Positions 56,510-64,000 of a DNA stretch of 64,000 nucleotides are shown in pieces (within the stretch, counting starts at the first letter, position 1; the number at the start of each line of letters is the position of its first letter). The stretch lies in contig JAIWNE010000103.1 in assembly GCA_025331445.1 (NCBI GenBank), positions 1-64,000 on the forward strand. The letters run 5' to 3'. The notes below the pieces were generated by a model, which saw only the letters and a list, made by a program, of their open reading frames with translations, searched no databases and was not told the origin of the DNA. Position numbers and translations under genes: made by a program. The stretch comes from Blakeslea trispora (taxonomy: Eukaryota > Mucoromycota > Mucoromycetes > Mucorales > Choanephoraceae).

Positions 56510-56860
56510 CTATACACTACAATTTGGTACACCAAAAGTACATGAAGTAGCCTGGGTACAATAAAGGGCATTAGGCCAATGAGATTCGCTGACAAACGTG
56601 TTGACATCAAAGCAAGTTTTAGCACTGTCTACTTCTTCTGTAACGCCATAACAGATTCTTTCTCTACAATCATCTAAATCATACGCATAACTAACAATTT
56701 GAGCTATGAAAGAAGACCCACCGTTTAGACAGACACATCTACAGATGAATGCTATGTAGCTCCCAAAATCTTCAAGTTTGCATGATACAGCTTGCCATGC
56801 ATTTGCATCATTACGATTGTTCGATTCCGCTTCTCCTCTAAGCCATATATGTATCTGCAT
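56510..56860 (-). CDS. Candidate cysteine-rich protein (possibly secreted, possibly fragment)
   Basis: A 116-residue frame with ten cysteines in its last 85 residues, arranged as 'SCKLEDFGSYIAFICRCVCL', 'DLDDCRERICYGV', 'SAKTCFDVNTF', 'ALYCTQATSCTFGVPNCSV'. An even cysteine count, paired spacing and end-proximal Cys are typical of small secreted proteins. No signal peptide is present in the frame; a TGA lies just before the ATG, so an upstream exon carrying the signal would be needed, and GCAG at 56857-56861 could be its acceptor. It stands alone in an otherwise empty AT-rich region. I do not recognise the family; it may be a real gene with a missing first exon or a decayed one. Confidence 0.35.
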   Translation of the reverse strand: MQIHIWLRGEAESNNRNDANAWQAVSCKLEDFGSYIAFICRCVCLNGGSSFIAQIVSYAYDLDDCRERICYGVTEEVDSAKTCFDVNTFVSESHWPNALYCTQATSCTFGVPNCSV

Positions 56861-57119
56861 ATTTCAACACGCGCATTTCTCTTTTTTCTGTCTGTACTTT
56901 GTTGAGTGCTTCCTGTGGCTATAGTCATCAAGGGTGCTATTTTCAAATTTGTTTAAACAGTAGATTGCAGTAGGGAGGATAAAGGATTTCCTTCTTCTTA
57001 TATCTATCTCCCAACACTTTTATGCATTGAAGAGAGTGAGAATGTTTGACTAGGATAACAAAAAGCAACAAGTTAGATCGGTAAATAGCAAATCAAAGGC
57101 ATCATGCTTTCCTAATATT

Positions 57120-57156
<37 letters not shown>

Positions 57157-58804
57157 ATAAGTCTGAGAAATACCACCTCTCTGTCTGCGAACAGAATTGT
57201 GTAATGTTATTATGTGAGGCCGCCAAAAGAGTTCTAGACAGAAAATACTTAATCATATTTCAAGCCATACAAAGCAAGACTTTGAAATCAAGCTTTTTGT
57301 TTTACACAAACATTTAATTTTTCCGCAAGGACTTTGGATTTGCTACAGCCTACTACCTCTTCTCCATTTTGAAGCGGATTGAAGAAAGCTAATATGTACC
57401 CACTTTCACTTTATTTTTGCATTTTGTCCTCCTTAAGAAAGTTCTTTAGTTATCTTCTTAATATTTGTTCTAGCTTGAGCAATGAAGGTAGCATATCACC
57501 ATGTGCTCACTTGAGTCTTGTAAACATTTTCTTAAAGGAAATTCAGTCTATGGCTATGTAGAGGCCTTTTTAGGATCTATCGCTTTGGGCTTAGGAATGA
57601 TGAGGATATTACACATTTTTATACGGAACAAATGTATGAGAAAACCAAAGTGAAACAACAAAATAGAGCTGACAGGCTATAGTGGCTATATGTAACACAC
57701 AACTACACCAACCACATAGTCATTACATAAGTAAACAAGAATGTACTACATGGCCTGATCTAGAAAACCAAAGGTTGAGATCAATATAAAGAAGGATAGC
57801 AACAGATCGGGCAAAAGAAAGCAAGAAGAAATGCATTTACCGTATTTATATACGGCTTTGCTCGTATGGCGTCTGTTTAGAAGACCTTTGCAGACTCTGT
57901 CACAGAGCTTTAAGTATGGTCGAATAAAGACACATTCTCTAAAATTTCGCAGCTGTGCAATTGATTTCCTGATAGCACGCAATCTCTCTCTCTCTCAAAG
58001 ATACAATCTCTATTGTTTGTCAGTACAATCCAAATAATTTCTTGATGAAGCCTGTTCCTCTTGATATGAAACCTATTTCTGGAAATGGTGTAATAAAAAA
58101 AAGGGGAGGGCAAATGTGTTTATATGTACAAAAAAAGAAGTCATCAAGATAAACATGGCAAGTCAATAAGCAGACAATATCAGCCATGACGATCTTTTTT
58201 TTTTCTTTTGCTCATAAACAGAAAAAGGCGTGGCTTTACCTTGTTTAAATAAAACAACACTTCTTGTTATAATCAAACTCATTATGTTCTTTTTTGTCTT
58301 TTGTCTTCCTTGCTCCAATCTCTTCTTTTTGTCTTGGGTGAATACAATTAAAAGTGAAATTTTTACAAAAAAAAGAAGTTGTTGACAGATTAAATTCAGC
58401 CACAGCCAGTTTCCAAATAATAACAAATTTCTCTTTTTCATTTGACAAGTAAATCTTTTTGCTTCACTATATAACTTGTTGAATAATAAACTTTTTTTTT
58501 TGACTATGTAGTCTAATTTTGTTTCTTTTTTATCGGATGGTCCATTGTTATTTTTTGGCATTCTGTTTCCTGGCAACGCTTTATTACAGCATAATAAACT
58601 TAAACATTACTTTTCACACACAACAAAATTTAGATCTTTTTTTTTTTTAAAAAAAAGAGGGCTATCATTTTATTTTTTCTTCAGCCTTGTTACTCTTTTT
58701 TTTTTAGAATCCTTTCAATAAGCGAAATGTTGATAATAGACCATCTCTTTCATTTGGCTTTTTCTTTCTTTCTTTCTTTCTTTCTCGCTATTTTTTTTTA
58801 TTAA
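56861..58804. other. AT-rich spacer upstream of the zinc-finger gene
   Basis: Nearly 2 kb without a supported gene. It contains a GA microsatellite (57122-57154) and many poly-A/poly-T runs. CTTT repeats at about 58764-58783 lie just upstream of the zinc-finger ATG. Confidence 0.3.
57122..57154. repeat. (GA)n microsatellite
   Basis: About 33 bp of uninterrupted AG repeats, in intergenic DNA. Confidence 0.9.
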
Positions 58805-59875
58805 ATGAATAAAGTCAATTCACCACCTTTAAATCATAACAATAAAGATTTTTCTCCACCGCCTTTAATTTCCCTGTCTATTTCACAAGATGATGTCAGT
58901 CCAATTAAGGAACAATTTATCATGAAAATCGATTCAAATCAACAACAACAAACGAACTTGCATTCACAAAAGTCACCAACACCTGTGACACCTACACAAG
59001 ATTTCAGTTCATTGTTTGGTCAATTCTCTTTAAAGACAATACCACTGAGTCCTTATGAAAACCAAAAGATGTTTACTTGCATTGTATGTGACCAGACCTT
59101 CCATCGGGCTCATAATCTCAAATCTCATATGGCAACACATTCAGCCACAAAGCCATTTCAGGTAAGGTAATACAAAGAATAAAATCAAGAGAAAGGAGCC
59201 TTTTTTTTTTGTAATTAACTCTGTCTAAAAAAAAAAAAAGTGTGATGATTGTGGTAAACAGTTTTTAAGATTTCATGATTTGAAAAGACATCAAAAATTA
59301 CATACAGGAGAAAGACCTCATCACTGTCCAAATTGTAAACGATCCTTCAGTCGCCTGGATGCATTGAATCGACACAAAAAGACAGAAGGTGGGTCAGCCT
59401 GTTTACGCTCAACCAAAAGCAAAAACACCATTGCTACTGTCTCTATGCCTTCCATGACAACCCAATGGCAAGTTCAACCTAAAGCTTTACCAAATCCATT
59501 CTTCTCTTCATCTTCATCTTCCAATCTATCTTCATCATCTTCATCACCTCCTACCTTACCAGCACCTATACTTTCCACTTCTTCTTCTTCATCTCCACCT
59601 TTGGCTCCTTTACAGCCACAACCTTCCATGGCTACTTCTTTGCCTCCTTTCATCATTCCTTTCTCTAACAGTACACCAGATCAAGATGAAATCGATGTCC
59701 TTAAACAACGCATTCATGATTTGGAAGTAGAGGTAAAGTGATATTGTTCTTGTTTGAGCATGTAAGAAAGACATCTAATGTGTCCATCCGATTCTAGAAT
59801 CGTGTCTTGCGATCTTTACTCTGTAACAAAGACGATGATGATCTCGGTAAACCCAAGAGACAACGATCACCTTGA
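58805..59875 (+). CDS. C2H2 zinc-finger transcription factor
   Basis: Exons 58805-59161, 59241-59732, 59798-59875; 308 residues. Three Krueppel-type fingers in a row near residues 92-175: 'FTCIVCDQTFHRAHNLKSH', 'QCDDCGKQFLRFHDLKRH' and 'HHCPNCKRSFSRLDALNRH', the last two joined by a classic 'HTGERP' linker. The third finger has the extended 'HKKTEGGSACL' ending seen in several fungal regulators. The N-terminus is Ser/Pro/Gln-rich. After the fingers comes a Ser/Pro-rich stretch and a short coiled coil 'IDVLKQRIHDLEVENRVL' split by intron 2. The 79-nt intron 1 falls between fingers 1 and 2. Target genes are unknown. Confidence 0.88.
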
Positions 59876-60833
59876 AAGAAGAAATTTGTTTTTCTATGTC
59901 TATATGAATGACCAACTCTATCCTACTTATGCTTTTCTTTATGTCACCCTTTCTTTATCTTTCCTTTCTTTTGTCAATTCTTCACCCACCTCTCTCTTTA
60001 ATTAACCAAAAAAAAAAAAAATGTACATGGTATGCCTTGAATAAATAGTTTTTTTTTTTTTTTGAATATTGACAACAATTTCTCTTGACACAAATGACAA
60101 AAATGTTGACATGATTGCCTTGGTCTGAACTCAATTGTATCACTTGAATTATAGGCAAACCAAAGCTTAATTGATTGTGATACTTTGATACCTTCTATCT
60201 CTCTATTTTCATATGGAACAAGATTTGTCTATACTGGAGAATTGTTTGAGCAATTGTTCGATCTTGGTATGTTTCTCTTGAAGCATAAGCACCCTTCATC
60301 CCTCTTTCTCCTCCCTTCCCCCTCTTTTTTTTTTCTTCCCTCTTTACCCTTTTTACATAAATAATCAACATGTCATTTTCGGAAATAAAAAGACAAAATG
60401 TAGATAAAAAGAAAAAGAAACAATCTCCTTTTAATAGTGGAATTACAAGATCTTTATTCGTATTAGCTTTCTCTCTTATGGTTTCTTCCCCTCCTTTGGC
60501 TTTACATTTCCCAAGACATATGTTCTTATCAAAAATATTGCAGCAATTGAGGAGTGATACTGCCCTACTCCTCTTCCAAGAGCACTAGGTAAAATGGGTT
60601 ATTTACTACATGATTTATTTTTATTGGACAAAAGATGGATAAACCAATGTTAAACTGAATTACACAATAGATTAGTAATATTTTATTATTCATTAAGGAT
60701 TGCGTTTTTAGAAATAAATTAAGGTGTTTTTTTTTATGGCATAGATAGTTATAGACAATGATATGATTACAAAGAAAGAAAGAGAGAGAGAGTGAGAGTG
60801 AGGGCATAATAAATTAAGTAAAAGGAATGGGCT
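59876..60833. other. Spacer between the zinc-finger and RING-LON genes
   Basis: About 960 bp, convergent 3' ends. One 72-codon frame (60370-60588) has a hydrophobic centre but no family feature and starts in a T-rich context. AG-rich repeats lie at 60775-60802. No RNA recognised. Confidence 0.3.
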
Positions 60834-62669
60834 TTAAGAAATGCAACAAGTAGCAGGTGTTTGATTAGAGGAAGAGTGAGTAGACGATGAGTTGTTTAAA
60901 AAGACAGACCATTGACTCTCGAATCGATCAATACGGGAAATGATCACCAAGACGCGTTCACGGAGAGTACGCATGGCTATCAGAGAAACCTTTTCATCTT
61001 CACTCAAGGGCATCATGTTAATGACCCACCAAGTCAAGATGACTCGATCGCGTTGAGGACCACGTAATGTAGGAGGATCACCCAAGGCACTTAGCCAAGT
61101 AGACATGCTGTCATTAGGATTAGCATTCTTATGACATAATAATTTTTCAACAAAAGCTGTTAGTTCATCAATCATCTCTTCAGTCGTCTGTTCTTGACGA
61201 TTCTTGACTGTTTTTTCGGGTATAATAGGGATGTTGTGAGATTGCTGTTGTTGCTGCTGCTGTTGTTGTTGTTGTTGTAATTGAGGCTTAGATCGTTGAG
61301 CAGATAGACCTTGAACATGCATTTGAAGCCAAGGAGCTCGACTAACAGGTGCTTGTGTCTGAGGATGAGCACGTTGAGCCCAGGATTGACGAGCATTGTT
61401 GGGTTCCATGCTAGCATTTGTAGCTTGAGGTCTAACTTGATGGGGCATTGGGCGACCCATGGGTGCGCGAACGGCTGGGTTAGATCTGGATGCCATACTG
61501 GCGGGTCTAGCGATCATACTGGCGGGTCTGGCCATCATGCTGGCGGGTCTAGCGATCATACTAGCGGGTCTGGCCATCATACTAGCGGGTTGAGTCATTG
61601 TAGTATTCGTAGTAGTGGTCATTGGTCGAACGGAAGGAGATGCAGGTGCAGTAGATAATGAATTGGCAGGTCTTTGTTGTTGACGTGCACGAGACGCACT
61701 GGCTCTCAAGATCTGTTGTCGTTCAAGCATGTTTTCTTGCTCACCATCAATATCATCAATTCTTTCAATGGAAGCCATATGATAACCATCTGTCAATTCA
61801 TAGTCGAGGACCTTGAAGCGATGCGAGCCAATGGCTTCTACCAAAGAACGACCATCAGGCAAAGTTTGAACATGGGTCAATTCAAGCATAGTGCCATATT
61901 CGTAAAATGGAGCTTGCCCTTCTGATCTGTTTCGACGAGCAATACACATGGCAAATCGACGACGGTTGGACTGCATGATACGACGAAGCATAAGACGATA
62001 GCGAGGTTCAAACACATGAATGGCACATTTGACATGAGGAAAGGCCAGGTTGCCAATCAACAAGGGAACACGGACATCTTGATCAAGCATGGCCAGTGCA
62101 TCTTCATCAGCTTCTGCATCATCAGCATACAGTTGAGAGAGAATGTCACACAAGATTTTGGCTGGTGGAGGACAGAAATCGAGATTGTCGCGACAAAAGG
62201 GGCAAGAGCGTTGATGGTCAAGTGAGCGAATCAGACAGTTTCTGCAAAAGGTGTGTCCACATGGAGTAGTTGTTGGATTGTTGAAGCGAGAACAACAGAT
62301 GGGACATTCGGTGGATGAATCGAGTGTGAGACGTAAAGTGTCGAGTGTTCGAGATGCTTCTGCACTGACTACAATGGCTTGCAATGCCTGAATAGTGACA
62401 CTCGGTTGAAGTGCGATTGTATGCAGGCGATCACAAGTAGGTGATATACATTGTTGTGATGAAGCCACACAGGCATGACAAGCTGTAAAGCCACAAGGCA
62501 AAGTGGTTGGTTTATTCAATTTGCCATGACAAGAAGGACATCGAGTGAATGCTTCTACAACTACAGAGGGTGAAAATACATCGATCTGCTTTTGCTTCTT
62601 ATTGAATTGTCCTACAGGTAAAGTGTCGACCTGGTCGCGGGATCGTTTATGTTGTTGTATGCTTTGCAC
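60834..62669 (-). CDS. RING-RING-LON domain protein (LONRF-like E3 ligase candidate)
   Basis: Intronless, 611 residues. First RING near residues 43-80 ('RCPSCHGKLNKPTTLPCGFT', 'ACHACV'), second RING near 120-160 ('CPICCSRFNNPTTTPCGHTF', 'CRNCL...CPFCRD'). A LON substrate-binding domain follows ('VPLLIGNLAFPHVKCAIHVF', 'EPRYRLMLRRIMQSNRRRFA', 'YGTMLELTHVQTLPDGRSLV'), then a tandem heptapeptide region (coded near 61483-61600), a Gln run (about 61240-61280) and a C-terminal helical segment. Animal LONRF proteins likewise join RING fingers and a LON domain and act as ubiquitin ligases, so that role is inferred. The protein ends TCCIS, a CaaX-like prenylation signal preceded by Cys. Confidence 0.88.
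   Translation of the reverse strand: MQSIQQHKRSRDQVDTLPVGQFNKKQKQIDVFSPSVVVEAFTRCPSCHGKLNKPTTLPCGFTACHACVASSQQCISPTCDRLHTIALQPSVTIQALQAIVVSAEASRTLDTLRLTLDSSTECPICCSRFNNPTTTPCGHTFCRNCLIRSLDHQRSCPFCRDNLDFCPPPAKILCDILSQLYADDAEADEDALAMLDQDVRVPLLIGNLAFPHVKCAIHVFEPRYRLMLRRIMQSNRRRFAMCIARRNRSEGQAPFYEYGTMLELTHVQTLPDGRSLVEAIGSHRFKVLDYELTDGYHMASIERIDDIDGEQENMLERQQILRASASRARQQQRPANSLSTAPASPSVRPMTTTTNTTMTQPASMMARPASMIARPASMMARPASMIARPASMASRSNPAVRAPMGRPMPHQVRPQATNASMEPNNARQSWAQRAHPQTQAPVSRAPWLQMHVQGLSAQRSKPQLQQQQQQQQQQQQSHNIPIIPEKTVKNRQEQTTEEMIDELTAFVEKLLCHKNANPNDSMSTWLSALGDPPTLRGPQRDRVILTWWVINMMPLSEDEKVSLIAMRTLRERVLVIISRIDRFESQWSVFLNNSSSTHSSSNQTPATCCIS
61483..61600 (-). repeat. Coding tandem repeat of seven residues in the RING-LON gene
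   Basis: About five 21-bp units encoding variations of ARPASMM / ARPASMI. The units alternate M and I at the last position (ATCATGCTGG versus ATCATACTGG), so the array looks like duplication of a 42-bp pair. Confidence 0.85.
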
Positions 62670-63778
62670 TGTTGATAATTCTCAAAAGAAAAAAAAAAAA
62701 AAGAAAAAGAATTGAAGCAAAAATTTTTTTTCCTTGAAAATAATGAATTGAAACAATAGAATCGAAGCTTGAATTGCTTTAACTAAAAATAAAATAAAAA
62801 AATAGAGTCAATAAATGTCTTGTATTAAAAAAAAAAAAGAAGGAAATTTACAAGAAATGTTATAAATTCACCATATGTGAAGATAACTAATGGAAAAAAA
62901 AAAAAGAAAAAGAAATAATTAAAAAAAAAAGAAAAAAAAAAAAATTCATTTTTATATATTTTATGCCAAAAAAAAATCGAAATTTCGATCGATCTTATTT
63001 TTTACATTGAATTTCTCTCTCAGCAATTTACTCCATTTTTAGCATTTACTATTTTTGAAATAACAAACATGGTTGCTTTTTGATCTTTCTGATCTTAAAG
63101 CCAATAAGAAAAAAAACTCTATCATTACAAAAAAGGCCAAAAAAAAAAAGAATCGATCAAGCGTTAAAAAAGCCCTTTTTTTTTTGAGAGAGAATCAGAA
63201 AGCTTAATTAATTTTGCGTCATTGTCAAAATGGTTTCCTTGTAGTCATGCTATCATTCTTTCTTAATCATTTATCTTGTGATCGACAAATCAACCCCGCC
63301 CTTCTGAGGGAAATCCTCTTTCTTCATGATCGATAATTACCAAAAGTGTATAAATTTGAGCCTGGCGATAAATCAGTCATTTTAGGAGTCTCTTCTCTTG
63401 CTCTTTATTAGTGGATCGAGCTACTCAAAACGTAGGCTTTTTTTTTTGGGAGATCAGAAAGGACTTTTAGAGCGCTTTTATATCAGGAAGGTTTGAACAG
63501 AAAACTCTTGTAGTCAAACAAAGTTGGTTTGGAATTGATTTTCATAGTCTTGGGCTTTACAACAGTTTCACGATCAGAAAAGAGAAGTGTCCGAGTTACA
63601 CCTATCACGATTCAAAAACCAACACCGACATACATTACCTATCAAAGCGTTTTCGGTGAAATTAAATTAAATCCAAACTGAAAACAAAAGTTTGAAAGCA
63701 TGGCCAAAACACGTCCATGATGCAAAACAGATCAAAAAAAGTGTCTTCTTTATTAAAATAAAATAAGAAAATTGGTTT
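62670..63778. other. Homopolymer-rich upstream region of the RING-LON gene
   Basis: About 1.1 kb with unusually many A runs of 8-14 bases (62688-62954) and T runs; presumably promoter and leader. No coding signal found. Confidence 0.3.
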
Positions 63779-64000
63779 TTTAGTATCTTGTATGCCCGCC
63801 CGCCTTTGGCCTTTATGACAGCTGCACATCTATTTGGCATACTTTCGACTAAAGTGTCCTATTCTTGATGGATGAGGGGCTGCCAATTCCTTCACATTTT
63901 GGACGATATGTTTTTCGGCAGCCAATCTTCTCTCCAACTGCCACCAAGGGACCAAAACTGCTAGCCCAAAAACATGCCCATAACATGACCGTACTTGATA
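63779..64000 (-). pseudogene. Tc1/mariner-type transposase relic, cut by the window edge
   Basis: On the minus strand broken frames give 'TVMLWACFW' then 'SFGPLVAVGEKIGC', and further on 'LVESMPNRCAAVIKAKGG'. These are the order and spelling of Tc1-like transposase ends (VMxWACF...GPLV...; LxxSMPxRxxAVIxAKGGxTxY). The middle, including the last catalytic residue region, is deleted or scrambled, and stops and frame changes are present. The 5' part lies outside the window. Confidence 0.6.

Noticed and set aside
60370..60588. 72-codon frame as a small membrane protein
   Set aside because: Lys-rich start and hydrophobic patch arise from simple sequence, with no family feature and no conserved context.
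1..64000. CRISPR arrays, operons, ribosome-binding sites
   Set aside because: The sequence is clearly eukaryotic, with spliceosomal introns throughout; the short repeats present are microsatellites or transposon motifs.

Overview
The window looks like nuclear DNA of an early-diverging fungus of the Mucoromycota, most likely Mucorales. It is AT-rich, genes are tightly packed, introns are mostly 50-80 nt with GTAAGT-like donors and CTAAC/TAG ends, and the recognisable proteins are fungal. These include Mrt4, Oca1, Cft1, Trs120, a Gcn4-type bZIP, an IQGAP with CH, IQ, RasGAP and RasGAP_C regions, and a mitochondrial uL14. No organism name can be proved from the sequence alone.

Layout. 1-19 kb is a dense housekeeping block: the 3' end of MED13, mitochondrial uL14 (MRPL38), dihydrofolate reductase, dephospho-CoA kinase, TRAPPII subunit Trs120 (16 exons), an IQGAP (7 exons including a 6-nt microexon), a MAK/RCK-type kinase, a relic of a tyrosine-recombinase element, and an mRNA-cap guanylyltransferase with a very long low-complexity tail. 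20-32.5 kb is an accessory region with two related Mutator-like (MULE) elements that couple a transposase to an OTU-type cysteine protease. One is young, with identical 106-bp inverted repeats and a 9-bp target duplication. The other is decayed and is split by a roughly 2.6-kb insertion carrying a nested-stem segment. Between them lie MRT4, a SANT/Myb-like gene and a Gcn4-like bZIP gene.

33-43 kb returns to housekeeping genes: MRI1 with an apparent 1-nt frameshift, RPS28 whose start codon is an exon on its own, CFT1 (CPSF160), OCA1 and a cytochrome P450. 43-64 kb is looser: a 7-TM receptor-like protein, a GPI-anchored cysteine-rich wall protein, ATM1, a C2H2 zinc-finger factor and a RING-RING-LON protein ending in a CaaX-like motif. 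These are separated by 3-3.6 kb of apparently gene-free AT-rich DNA with a few fossil coding scraps (a TnpB/Fanzor-like motif, a cysteine-rich reading frame, a Tc1/mariner relic at the right edge).

The genes do not form one pathway. Themes are mRNA synthesis and processing (MED13, capping enzyme, CFT1), translation (MRPL38, RPS28, MRT4), membrane traffic and cytokinesis (TRS120, IQGAP), cofactor metabolism (DHFR, CoA, methionine salvage, Fe-S export) and transcriptional control. Exon coordinates were worked out by hand from splice signals and reading frame. For most complete genes the summed exon length is a multiple of three, a useful internal check. The most unusual system is the MULE-OTU element pair.
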